A stretch of DNA of 43,719 nucleotides from Lishizhenia tianjinensis (GTDB lineage Bacteria > Bacteroidota > Bacteroidia > Flavobacteriales_D > Crocinitomicaceae): assembly GCA_945902115.1 (NCBI GenBank), contig CAMDLY010000018.1, positions 1 through 43,719 on the forward strand, written 5' to 3'. Below the pieces are notes generated by a model, which worked only from the letters and a program-made list of their open reading frames with translations, made no database searches and was not told the origin of the DNA. The position numbers and the translations under genes are program-made. Positions 16,678 through 25,084 of this stretch are shown in pieces. Every line of letters begins with the position of its first letter. The first letter of the stretch is position 1.

Positions 16678-17421
16678 CTATTTGTGAATGGCGTATAGAA
16701 CAGGTCTGCTTGGACTGGCATCATTTTCAAAGGGGGCAACCTGAAGTTCTAATATATATTCTCCGTCAGGTATAGTATTGGGGACAAAGATCAATTCGGT
16801 TATTGATCGAGTAAAGTCAGGGGTTTCAGGATATTTCCAAAAAGCATGATGAAAAGCTAATTTCCCTTCATCTTCTTCTCGATCAACTGAAGGTAAATCC
16901 ACCAATAAATGTTTGATATTCAGGGAATCCAAAACAAGAATTACATCAAGGTCGAAATAAGTTGGGTTTGTATTGGAATAATTTCGAGACAATTTTGACA
17001 GATCATTTGGTAGCGTTCGAATCAGCAAGGCTTCAGAGTATGCTGAATTAATTTTATTTTCGAGGTGCTTGCCAAATATTACAGAGTCACCATTTTCCGT
17101 AAGTTCAGGAGTCAAAGTAACTAAACTAGCTTTCCAAAAAAAAGATTTCAGGTGACTGTTAATTGAATGAACATCTTTGGCTATATGCCCCAAGCACTCT
17201 GTATGTGTTCCGTGGCCATGTGGGTTGAAAAACACATCACGGAAATTTGTAGAACCACCTTCTGCCACAGAGCCAATAAATCCATGTGCCCTGACGATTT
17301 CAAATTTGGGGGGGTCGACATACCAAGCACTTACATTTTGTCCATCAGAATTTACAGGAATTGATACATCCATAGGAAATGCTGTATCGATGTAATGTAA
17401 ATCGTCTAAATGCAACCTCAT
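16678..17421 (-). CDS. Cyclase-family (kynurenine formamidase-like) metal hydrolase
   Basis: 247 residues, no signal peptide. The family fold is shown by the N-terminal PMDVSIPV strand, the motif NPHGHGTHTECLGHI near residues 68-84, and a downstream LLVDLPSVDR motif with a later HHAFW near the C-terminal third. In characterised cyclases the first motif is HxGTHxDxPxH and binds the divalent metal; here Asp is replaced by Glu and Pro by Leu, so activity cannot be assumed to be kynurenine formamidase. No kyn genes lie nearby. Two tandem -7 elements precede the ATG. Cytoplasmic; substrate unknown. Confidence 0.82.
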   Translation of the reverse strand: MRLHLDDLHYIDTAFPMDVSIPVNSDGQNVSAWYVDPPKFEIVRAHGFIGSVAEGGSTNFRDVFFNPHGHGTHTECLGHIAKDVHSINSHLKSFFWKASLVTLTPELTENGDSVIFGKHLENKINSAYSEALLIRTLPNDLSKLSRNYSNTNPTYFDLDVILVLDSLNIKHLLVDLPSVDREEDEGKLAFHHAFWKYPETPDFTRSITELIFVPNTIPDGEYILELQVAPFENDASPSRPVLYAIHK

Positions 17422-17426
17422 ATCTT

Positions 17427-17445
17427 CAAATTTAGGTCAAATTTA
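17427..17445 (-). promoter_or_regulatory. Two tandem -7 elements before the cyclase gene
   Basis: Plus-strand CAAATTTA occurs at 17427-17434 and again at 17438-17445, each reading TAAATTTG on the minus strand (exact to TAnnTTTG). They lie five and sixteen bases before the ATG at 17421. Confidence 0.4.
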
Positions 17446-17532
17446 TCATTGATAGACTCCCATATCGCTATTTGTTAAATTCCTTTTGTTGAAATTCCCT
17501 TCTAAGAATACGTTTTCCTTCCACTTAGCGTT

Positions 17533-17540
17533 TATCTTTG
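17533..17540 (+). promoter_or_regulatory. -7 element of glyQS
   Basis: TATCTTTG, exact to TAnnTTTG, separated from the ATG at 17545 by four bases. Another near-leaderless arrangement. Confidence 0.5.
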
Positions 17541-17544
17541 CATC

Positions 17545-19086
17545 ATGGAACAGAATCAGGACCGACTAAAAGAAATTATTTCCCATGCGAAGGAATATGG
17601 CTTCGTTTTTCCCTCATCGGAGATTTACGATGGCTTGGCAGCAACATACGATTATGGGCAGCTTGGTTCAGAGCTAAAGAATAATATAAAGACCTACTGG
17701 TGGAAGTCTATGGTTCAAATGCATGATAACATAGTAGGAATTGATGCAGCAATTTTCATGCATCCAACCACTTGGAAAGCTTCTGGACATGTCGATGCGT
17801 TCAATGATCCATTAATTGATAACAAGGATTCTAAAAAAAGATACCGCGCCGATGTACTTTTAGAAGAACATATCGAGAAAATTAGACAAAAAATCTATAA
17901 AGAAGTTGAAAAAGCTAGAAATCGTTTCGGAACTGAATTTGATGAAGCTCAATTCGTAGCAACTAATCCAAATGTTCTTCGAAATCAAGAAAAAATTGAG
18001 TCGATTGAAGCTAGAATGAAAAGCGCATTGGAGTCCAATGATTTAGAAGGGGTTCGGCAACTAATTATTGACTTAGAAATCGTTTGTCCTATTTCGGGAT
18101 CAAAGAATTGGACGGAAGTAAGACAATTTAATTTAATGTTTTCTACTGAACTCGGATCAGTTGCAGGAGATGCCGCTACCATTTATCTCAGACCCGAAAC
18201 TGCTCAAGGTATTTTTGTGAACTTTTTAAATGTCCAGAAGTCAGGAAGGTTAAAAATACCCTTTGGAATTGCGCAGATAGGTAAGGCATTTCGAAACGAA
18301 ATTGTTGCACGCCAATTTATTTTTAGAATGCGCGAGTTCGAACAAATGGAAATGCAATTTTTTGTTCGACCGGGTCAGGAAATGGAATGGTACGACTATT
18401 GGAAAGAAGCCCGTATTAAATGGCATAAAAACTTAGGATTGGGAGACACGATGTATCGCTACCACGACCACTTGAAATTAGCGCATTATGCAAATGCTGC
18501 GTCCGACATTGAGTTCAATTTTCCTATGGGATTTAAAGAACTTGAAGGAATTCATTCTCGGACCGACTTTGACTTAAAGCAACACGAGAATTTTTCGGGA
18601 AAAAAATTACAATTCTTCGACCCCGAACTCAACCAAAGTTATATTCCATATGTCATAGAAACTTCTGTTGGATTAGATAGACTATTTTTAGCAGTATTGA
18701 GCGCATCGTTAAAAAATGAAGTGCTTGAGGATGGCTCTGAGCGCACGGTTTTGAGTATTCCAGCAGTTTTAGCTCCCTATAAAGCCGCCATTCTGCCTCT
18801 AATAAAAAAAGATGGGCTACCAGAAAAGGCCAGAGAAATTCATAAAGCTCTTCAACTGGAATTCAACGTACAATACGATGAAAAAGATGCAATAGGGAGG
18901 AGATACCGTCGACAAGATTCAATAGGAACGCCATTTTCAATTACTGTGGATCATGAAACACTAGAGAACAACACCGTTACCATTCGGAATAGAGACACTA
19001 TGCTGCAACAACGCGTGGACGTGGTGGAATTGGTAAATATTATCTCGAAGGAGGCAAGTTGGAAATCAATTTTAGAAAAATTGTAA
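17545..19086 (+). CDS. glyQS: Glycine--tRNA ligase, single-chain class II type
   Basis: 513 residues. Charges tRNA-Gly with glycine using ATP in the cytoplasm. This is the homodimeric single-chain type, not the alpha/beta tetramer of many Proteobacteria. Visible landmarks: GFVFPSSEIYDGLAATYDYGQLG at residues 18-40, MHPTTWKASGHVDAFNDPL near 72-90, class II motif 2 region FRNEIVARQFIFRMREFEQMEMQFF, LRPETAQGIFVNF, and motif 3 SVGLDRLFLAVL; an anticodon-binding domain follows from about residue 410. An insertion of helical residues after RYRADVLLEEHIEKI is normal for this type. Own promoter; the next gene begins one base after the stop. Confidence 0.97.
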   Translation: MEQNQDRLKEIISHAKEYGFVFPSSEIYDGLAATYDYGQLGSELKNNIKTYWWKSMVQMHDNIVGIDAAIFMHPTTWKASGHVDAFNDPLIDNKDSKKRYRADVLLEEHIEKIRQKIYKEVEKARNRFGTEFDEAQFVATNPNVLRNQEKIESIEARMKSALESNDLEGVRQLIIDLEIVCPISGSKNWTEVRQFNLMFSTELGSVAGDAATIYLRPETAQGIFVNFLNVQKSGRLKIPFGIAQIGKAFRNEIVARQFIFRMREFEQMEMQFFVRPGQEMEWYDYWKEARIKWHKNLGLGDTMYRYHDHLKLAHYANAASDIEFNFPMGFKELEGIHSRTDFDLKQHENFSGKKLQFFDPELNQSYIPYVIETSVGLDRLFLAVLSASLKNEVLEDGSERTVLSIPAVLAPYKAAILPLIKKDGLPEKAREIHKALQLEFNVQYDEKDAIGRRYRRQDSIGTPFSITVDHETLENNTVTIRNRDTMLQQRVDVVELVNIISKEASWKSILEKL

Positions 19087-19087
19087 T

Positions 19088-19975
19088 TTGAAGAGATTTC
19101 CTGCCTTTTCCTTTTTTATTTTTTTGACGTTTTCTGCGACTGCCCAAATGGTATTAAACCAAGAAGGTCAGGCATTCACCGACATACCTTATTTTAACTT
19201 AGCGTTTGTTCGCGCGAGTGGTTTGAAATCGCTAGAGGGAAAAGTATCCATAAAAAAACCAGGAGAAATAATCAAAGAAACCAAAGATTTTTACCGAATT
19301 GAATTTGATAGTATTGGAAGAGTCGTAAAAATATTGGAGACAAAAACTGAGGATGATAAAAGAGATACAATTTATCAATCCTTTCAATATAATGAAAAAG
19401 ATAAATTACTCTATTACGGAAAATTTGAATCTGGGGGATTAACAGCCAACTATTTTATCTTTAACGAGGAAGGGAAAATTGTCAAATTGGAACAAAGAAA
19501 GGATATTATCAATAAAATTGGTGAACTGGAAAAAACAGTACTGGTAAATTCCGAAATGTACACTTACCAAAAATTACCTATCGGGGAAAAGAAAATTTAC
19601 TTAAATAGTTATAATTTACCGTACATGGAGGAAACGGAAGAACGCAATAGTGACGGTTATTTACTGACAAGAATCCAACGGCTAAAAATGGCTGATGCAC
19701 AGCAGGTAAAAAAATTTTATTACAATGAAAAAGGTTTACTTAAGGGCCTTGCAGTACATTATAACAATTCCGAGAAACCAATTGAAGAACAATTATTTCG
19801 TTACGACGATTTAGGGAATTTGATAGAAAAACACTCTCACAAATCCGGAATTTTTGTCGAAGATTTACAATTAGTATATGACCCCAAAACCGCTTGTTTA
19901 AGCTCTTTCATTCAGTTGAATAAATCAACGGGTATTATGAAAATTGTGCGCTTAAATCAGATTAGCTATCATTGA
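19088..19975 (+). CDS. Exported hypothetical protein starting with TTG
   Basis: 295 residues. The first codon is TTG; it is preferred because the next ATG falls after the signal peptide cleavage region (KRFPAFSFFIFLTFSATAQ), and no ATG gives a signal peptide. The mature part is rich in charged beta-hairpin-like repeats of the form YxEKGxLxxxxxxYN and ends with YDDLGNLIEKHSHKSG, which recalls YD/RHS-type repeats of secreted Bacteroidota proteins, without a nuclease or toxin domain. Location periplasmic or surface (inferred). It begins one base after glyQS and is likely read through from it, though functionally unrelated. Confidence 0.72.
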   Translation: MKRFPAFSFFIFLTFSATAQMVLNQEGQAFTDIPYFNLAFVRASGLKSLEGKVSIKKPGEIIKETKDFYRIEFDSIGRVVKILETKTEDDKRDTIYQSFQYNEKDKLLYYGKFESGGLTANYFIFNEEGKIVKLEQRKDIINKIGELEKTVLVNSEMYTYQKLPIGEKKIYLNSYNLPYMEETEERNSDGYLLTRIQRLKMADAQQVKKFYYNEKGLLKGLAVHYNNSEKPIEEQLFRYDDLGNLIEKHSHKSGIFVEDLQLVYDPKTACLSSFIQLNKSTGIMKIVRLNQISYH

Positions 19976-20027
19976 AGTTTTACTTTAACAGTATTTTAAC
20001 TTTCGGCTTAAAACGTTTAATATCTAT

Positions 20028-20035
20028 TAGTTTTG
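20028..20035 (+). promoter_or_regulatory. Candidate -7 element for the 1627-residue protein
   Basis: TAGTTTTG fits TAnnTTTG, in the 152-bp gap before the gene at 20128. It would give a leader of roughly 90 bases; no clear -33 element. Weak call. Confidence 0.25.
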
Positions 20036-20127
20036 AATATCTTAGATGACTTATCATTGGTGATGTTAACTTTTTTATAGACTTTTGGCATAATAATGGT
20101 AAAATCCTCAGTATTAAAATACTTGAC

Positions 20128-23100
20128 ATGAAACATATCTACTTTTCGCTAATTTTTATTTCCTTATCAATCGTTACATTCTCTCAGACTATGCGTGTTG
20201 ATTATGACAATGCATCTAAATGGTTTTTAGGATTTAACGCCGGAGGGACATGGCATTCAACAGACGTGAAAAATCAGGTTGGTGGCGCTTGGGGTTTGAC
20301 CTTGGGGAAAACCTATAATTATAATTACGGCCGTCCCCTAACCTTTGATATACGGGGCCGATACTTAACGGGAAATTGGTATGGACAAGACACCGATTCT
20401 TCTGCTTTGAGTGGATTATCTTCTGACGCTGCCCTTTATGACTATCAGACAACCCCAGGGTATACGTATCACAATTTTAAATCGAAGATCCATCGCCTAT
20501 CACTTGAATTAGCTATTCACTTGAATGCTATTACCCAACGAACAGGTTGGGATCCTTACGTTTTCGGTGGTGTTGGTTTTACATGGAATCAAAGTAGAGG
20601 AAATTTAACTGATTCAAGTGAAATATCTTTAGGTGCGGACCCTTATGCATACGGAACAAACGGTTTAGGCGGGATTAATTTTGATGATAGTTACGAAACA
20701 AATTTAGATGGCTATTCAAAATACCAAGTGAATTTTATGCCAAGCCTCGGTTTTGGATTAGGGTATCACATTGGAAAAAGAACAACATTTGGTATAGAGC
20801 ACAAAACCACCTTTACCTTGGCTGACGAATTTGACGCTGTTCAAACGGATTTCCGCTCTAAACAAGACTTGTATCATTATACATCTCTATACTTACAATT
20901 TCGTTTTAGAGGGCGTGTAAATGGAGATTACGGTGGAACTAGCAATTCCGACGATAATACAAATGGTTTTACCTCGAATTGTCCGGATCCGGTTGTAACA
21001 ATTGCCACTTCCTCGAACCTAACGGTAACCAATCCGCAATTTGATATTGACTTCAGGGCTACTGAAATTGTATCACAAAATGCCATTCAAGTCCTAAATG
21101 GAAATAATGTTCCGGTATTTTTTAATTTTAATACGTCTACAAAAAAAGGTAGTGCATCTGTTACCCTTAGCCCGGGGGTAAATACTTTTACGATTAAAGC
21201 TCGTAACCGATGTGGCACCGATTCTAAAACGTTTAGTGTAATATTTAATAATTGTAGCCTTCCTGCGGGCACTTATACCAACCCAAATCCTTCAGGAGCG
21301 GTCGTAAGGTCTCAATCATATGTATTGGGAGCAATTGTAAGCGGAGTGCAAAGTAAATCTTCTATTCGCATTTTTGCCAATGGCACCTCATTGAATAATT
21401 TCTCATACAATAGTCAAAATGGAGTTATTCAAGCGAATGTTAGCTTGAATGTTGGCGTGAATAATTTCAGAATTGAACTTAACAATGCTTGCGGTAACGC
21501 TACGTTAGAATCAGTAGTAACCTATGATAATTGCACAGTCCCCACAGCAATTTTCTTAAATCCATCAGCTACAGGTACAACAATTAGTTCGCAAAATCTT
21601 GAGTTTAGAGCCAATGTAACTGGAGTTACAACAAACCAACAAGTCAACTTGGATATAAATGGCCTTGCTGTTCGGAATTTTTCAATCTCTAACGGAGTGC
21701 TTACTGCCAACCTGTCTCTGTCTGTAGGACAAAATACCATCACCCTGCGAGTGAACAATGTTTGCGGTTCGGATACTAAAGTCACAACAATAAATTATCA
21801 AACATGTAAATCACCCGTCATAACAGTCACAAGTCCATCGAACAATAAGAAGGTGACCACATCCGCTTTGAGACTGCAAGCCAAAATAGAGAATATTCAG
21901 GCCAAAAATAATTTGAAAATACAATTGAATGGAACCGACATCACCAATTATTCATTCACAACAATCAACAATGGCGCAAAATCAGCAGATACCTACTTAA
22001 CGTTAAGTGCAGGATTGAACATTATTACCATTTCTGCAAACAATAATTGTGGAACGGATGTCGAAACAATTACTGTTGATTATGATAATTGTTTGGCACC
22101 AACTGTTGACATCACAAGTAGCGGCTCTGAAACAACTAATAATTCTTACGAATTGTCTGCTTCGATAGGTAATATGGCGAACGCAGTAGGGATTACAGTG
22201 AGTAGAAATGATCAAGAAATAGGATTTAATTTTGCTAATGGTCAGCTATTCAGTGCGGTTTCCTTGCTGCCTGGCGTAAATACCTTTTTGATAAAAGCTA
22301 ACAAGACTTGTGGTTATGCGTCCAAAACAATCACTGTTAATTACCAGGATTGCCAAGGTCCGACAGTTAGTCTTGTTCAACCATCAGCAGGCATTACAGT
22401 CAACTCTTCGCAATATTTGTTCACTGCAAACGTGGCTAATGTGAATACTTCAAATCAAGTAATTGTAACATTGAATAATCAAGTGGTAAATCCGACCCTA
22501 GTTTCCGGAGTCGTTTCAGGAAACTTGAATCTGTTAGAAGGATTGAATACTCTGTCTATTAAAGTAAGCAACACCTGTGGCATGGATGTAAAAACGGTTA
22601 CTATAACACGTGTATCATGCACACCTCCTGTTGTATCTATCACTAACCCTTCACAGAACGCAACGGTTCTTCGACCTGGATTGGCTTTTGAGGCGACACT
22701 TCTAAACGCTGCATCATATACTATGACGTTGAATGGACAGGCAGTATCTGCATCAAGAAATGGAAATTTACTTAGTGTGAACCTGTCTCTTATTCCGGGG
22801 GCTAATATTATCTCTTTATCCGGAGTTAACGCTTGTGGAAATGACACGGAAACGGTAACTATTATCTATAACAATTGCGTTGCACCAGTCATTACAATCA
22901 ATACTTCCGGGGCTAATCAAACGGTAAGTTCTAGCGTTTATAACTTTTCCGCTACGGTAACAAATTCAAGTCAAAGCTCGATAGCATTCACCCTAAATGG
23001 TATGCAAAGTCCATTTTCTTTTTCTTCGAATATTCTAAGTGCTAGTCTTGTTTTAAATGAAGGAAGGAATGTAATCGTTATTTCAACAACAAACGCCTGT

Positions 23101-25011
23101 GGTACAGACACAAAAACACTATCGATTAATTACCAGGCACCAATAAATAATAATGGATCAACCACGGGTAACGGTGGCAGTTCTTCTGGAAATGGTTCCG
23201 GTTCTACGGGCACTGAGTCGGGGACGGGTAATGGTGGTAGTTCTTCTGGGGCCGCTTCAGATTCTACAAGCACTGGGAGTGGTAACGGTGGTAGTTCTTC
23301 TGGAAATGGTTCGGGCAACGGTAACGATAATGGCAATAATGGACACGGCAACAACGAAGATGGAGTAGATGTATCGAATCCTGGTCAAGGTGGTGGTGGT
23401 CCCAACGGCACTCCAGACCAAAGCGGAAATGTTGATGATGAAACAACTGGTAATGGCGCTGCAACTGGAGCAGGAGGTTCAGGAAATAATGGAAACGGTG
23501 GTAATTCTTCTGGAAATGGTTCCGGTTCTACGGGCACTGAGTCGGGGACGGGTAATGGCTCATCCAGTAATGGTGGTAGTTCTTCTGGTGCCGCTTCAGA
23601 TTCTACAAGCACTGGGAATGGTAACGGTGGTAGTTCTTCGGGAAATGGTTCGGGTTCCAACGGTAACGGTAATGGCAACAATGGACACGGCAACAACGAA
23701 GATGGAGTGGATGTATCGAATCCTGGTCAGGGTGGTGGTGGTCCCAACGGCACTCCAGACCAAAGTGGAAATGTAGATGATGAAACAACTGGTAATGGCG
23801 CTGCAACTGGGGCAGGAGGTTCAGGAAATAATGGAAACGGTGGTAATTCTTCGGGAAATGGTTCCGGTTCTACGGGCACTGAGTCGGGGACGGGTAATGG
23901 CTCATCCGGTAACGGTGGTAGTTCTTCTGGGGCCGCTTCAGATTCTACAAGCACCGGTAATGGAAACGGTGGTAGTTCTTCTGGAAATGGTTCAGGCTCC
24001 ACAGGTAGCGGTAATGAAAACAATGGACACGGCAACAACGAAGATGGAGTAGATGTATCGAATCCTGGTCAAGGTGGTGGTGGTCCCAACGGCACTCCAG
24101 ACCAAAGTGGAAATGTAGATGATGAAACAACTGGTAATGGCGCTGCAACTGGGGCAGGAGGTTCAGGAAATAATGGTGCCGGTGGTAATTCTTCGGGAAA
24201 TGGTTCCGGTTCTACGGGCACTGAGTCGGGGACGGGCAATGGCTCATCCGGTAACGGTGGTAATTCTTCTGGAAATGGATCAGGTTCTACGGGTAGCGGC
24301 AATGGCAACGGGAGTAATTCTTCTGGAAATGGTTCAGGTTCTGCGGGTAGCGGTAACGGTAACGATAATAATTGCACGGCACCAACGATCTTTGTTCCTG
24401 ATTTTAGGGGTGGAGCAGTAACTTCCAATCCCCAATTTTCTTTTACGGGATCAGTATCCGGATATTCCTTCAATGGCGCAATTAATATCATTTTCAATAC
24501 CAATCAAATCCCGGTCACAGTGAACTCAAATGGCTCATTTACTGTCAGTGTAGTCTTAAATACGGGGATAAATGTTTTTATGATTAGCGCCACCAATGAT
24601 TGTGGTACAGATACTAAATCAATTAATGTAGAATTAGTTACGGGAAACCTACAAAACAATAACGGTGGAGGAAATAACCAAGGGAGTGGTCAAAAGTCCT
24701 CACAATCTGGAGAAAAGAATACCAACAACTCTCAAGTAAAACCTACTACCAATGTGAAAGAAACACAAGAAACGAAAAGCCCTAATGGTAATGCTGATAA
24801 AGGGGCTCAAACGAATAAACCTGCTGTAAAGCCAACTGTCACTAATAAACCCACTGTAAAGCCAACTGTCACTAATAAACCAGGACAAACCGAATCTAAG
24901 CCTAAACCGAGTGGAGGCAAAGAAGAAAAACCAAAGCAAAACACTCCTACAGAAGTCAAGCCTAAAGTGGGTCCTAAGGTAAATGAAACAAATAAAGGAG
25001 GAGGGAAATAA
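20128..25011 (+). CDS. Giant envelope protein: N-terminal barrel, nine Ig-like repeats, Gly/Ser repeat block
   Basis: 1627 residues. Signal peptide 1-20 (ending TFSQ). Residues about 21-265 look like an outer-membrane beta-barrel (WFLGFNAGGTW, LTFDIRGRYLTGNW, RLSLELAIHLNAI, PYVFGGVGFTWN, YLQFRFRG). From Cys-285 come eight repeats of about 90 residues, each opening with Cys-x-x-P and closing with xNxCGxDxxTxxVxYxxC. Residues about 1007-1415 are a Gly/Ser/Asn linker of 114-residue repeats; a ninth Cys repeat runs from Cys-1416. The last ~120 residues are Lys/Pro/Thr-rich. No T9SS sorting domain is present. Likely anchored by its barrel with a long extracellular or periplasmic extension; adhesion or envelope scaffolding is only a guess. 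No recognised named family for the whole. Confidence 0.8.
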   Translation: MKHIYFSLIFISLSIVTFSQTMRVDYDNASKWFLGFNAGGTWHSTDVKNQVGGAWGLTLGKTYNYNYGRPLTFDIRGRYLTGNWYGQDTDSSALSGLSSDAALYDYQTTPGYTYHNFKSKIHRLSLELAIHLNAITQRTGWDPYVFGGVGFTWNQSRGNLTDSSEISLGADPYAYGTNGLGGINFDDSYETNLDGYSKYQVNFMPSLGFGLGYHIGKRTTFGIEHKTTFTLADEFDAVQTDFRSKQDLYHYTSLYLQFRFRGRVNGDYGGTSNSDDNTNGFTSNCPDPVVTIATSSNLTVTNPQFDIDFRATEIVSQNAIQVLNGNNVPVFFNFNTSTKKGSASVTLSPGVNTFTIKARNRCGTDSKTFSVIFNNCSLPAGTYTNPNPSGAVVRSQSYVLGAIVSGVQSKSSIRIFANGTSLNNFSYNSQNGVIQANVSLNVGVNNFRIELNNACGNATLESVVTYDNCTVPTAIFLNPSATGTTISSQNLEFRANVTGVTTNQQVNLDINGLAVRNFSISNGVLTANLSLSVGQNTITLRVNNVCGSDTKVTTINYQTCKSPVITVTSPSNNKKVTTSALRLQAKIENIQAKNNLKIQLNGTDITNYSFTTINNGAKSADTYLTLSAGLNIITISANNNCGTDVETITVDYDNCLAPTVDITSSGSETTNNSYELSASIGNMANAVGITVSRNDQEIGFNFANGQLFSAVSLLPGVNTFLIKANKTCGYASKTITVNYQDCQGPTVSLVQPSAGITVNSSQYLFTANVANVNTSNQVIVTLNNQVVNPTLVSGVVSGNLNLLEGLNTLSIKVSNTCGMDVKTVTITRVSCTPPVVSITNPSQNATVLRPGLAFEATLLNAASYTMTLNGQAVSASRNGNLLSVNLSLIPGANIISLSGVNACGNDTETVTIIYNNCVAPVITINTSGANQTVSSSVYNFSATVTNSSQSSIAFTLNGMQSPFSFSSNILSASLVLNEGRNVIVISTTNACGTDTKTLSINYQAPINNNGSTTGNGGSSSGNGSGSTGTESGTGNGGSSSGAASDSTSTGSGNGGSSSGNGSGNGNDNGNNGHGNNEDGVDVSNPGQGGGGPNGTPDQSGNVDDETTGNGAATGAGGSGNNGNGGNSSGNGSGSTGTESGTGNGSSSNGGSSSGAASDSTSTGNGNGGSSSGNGSGSNGNGNGNNGHGNNEDGVDVSNPGQGGGGPNGTPDQSGNVDDETTGNGAATGAGGSGNNGNGGNSSGNGSGSTGTESGTGNGSSGNGGSSSGAASDSTSTGNGNGGSSSGNGSGSTGSGNENNGHGNNEDGVDVSNPGQGGGGPNGTPDQSGNVDDETTGNGAATGAGGSGNNGAGGNSSGNGSGSTGTESGTGNGSSGNGGNSSGNGSGSTGSGNGNGSNSSGNGSGSAGSGNGNDNNCTAPTIFVPDFRGGAVTSNPQFSFTGSVSGYSFNGAINIIFNTNQIPVTVNSNGSFTVSVVLNTGINVFMISATNDCGTDTKSINVELVTGNLQNNNGGGNNQGSGQKSSQSGEKNTNNSQVKPTTNVKETQETKSPNGNADKGAQTNKPAVKPTVTNKPTVKPTVTNKPGQTESKPKPSGGKEEKPKQNTPTEVKPKVGPKVNETNKGGGK
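20980..23140 (+). repeat. Eight tandem Ig-like protein repeats (about 270 bp each)
   Basis: Encoded repeats start with Cys at residue 285 and recur about every 85-95 residues, each with an internal NG turn, a LxxGxNxxxI strand and a CGxD motif. DNA identity between copies is low, so they are old duplications held at protein level. A ninth copy lies at 24373-24645 after the Gly/Ser block. Two Cys per repeat suggest one disulphide per unit in an oxidising compartment. Confidence 0.75.
23160..24372 (+). repeat. Tandem 342-bp near-identical repeats, Gly/Ser-rich
   Basis: The marker GGACACGGCAACAACGAAG occurs at 23341, 23683 and 24025, exactly 342 bp (114 residues) apart. A second marker, CACTGAGTCGGGGACGGG, occurs at 23211, 23535, 23877 and 24219 (first interval 324 bp, short by 18 bp; the others 342 bp). 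About 3.5 copies in all. Nucleotide near-identity, in contrast with the diverged Ig-like repeats, points to recent duplication or ongoing homogenisation. Confidence 0.9.
24824..24883 (+). repeat. Two direct 30-bp repeats in the Lys/Pro tail
   Basis: The string CTGTAAAGCCAACTGTCACT occurs at 24824 and 24854, a 30-bp period encoding (A/T)VKPTVTNKP twice. In-frame, so copy changes would leave the reading frame intact. Confidence 0.8.
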
Positions 25012-25057
25012 GCGCCTTTTTTATTCAGTATTTATTAGTATTTTTCTTTATTTTTCC

Positions 25058-25065
25058 TATCTTCG
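25058..25065 (+). promoter_or_regulatory. -7 element of the PpiD-like gene
   Basis: TATCTTCG, the same variant as before mfd, hutI and the PfkB kinase, 19 bases before the ATG at 25085. Confidence 0.4.
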
Positions 25066-25084
25066 CACTCTTAAAATTTAAGTT

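Noticed and set aside
23160..24372. CRISPR-like array
   Set aside because: The repeat unit is 342 bp, coding, in frame and without unique spacers.
23130..24503. Several long antisense and alternate frames in the Gly/Ser-rich block
   Set aside because: They are mirror readings of the GGT/GGC-rich repeats (Pro/Leu/Glu-rich products) and repeat with the same 342-bp period.
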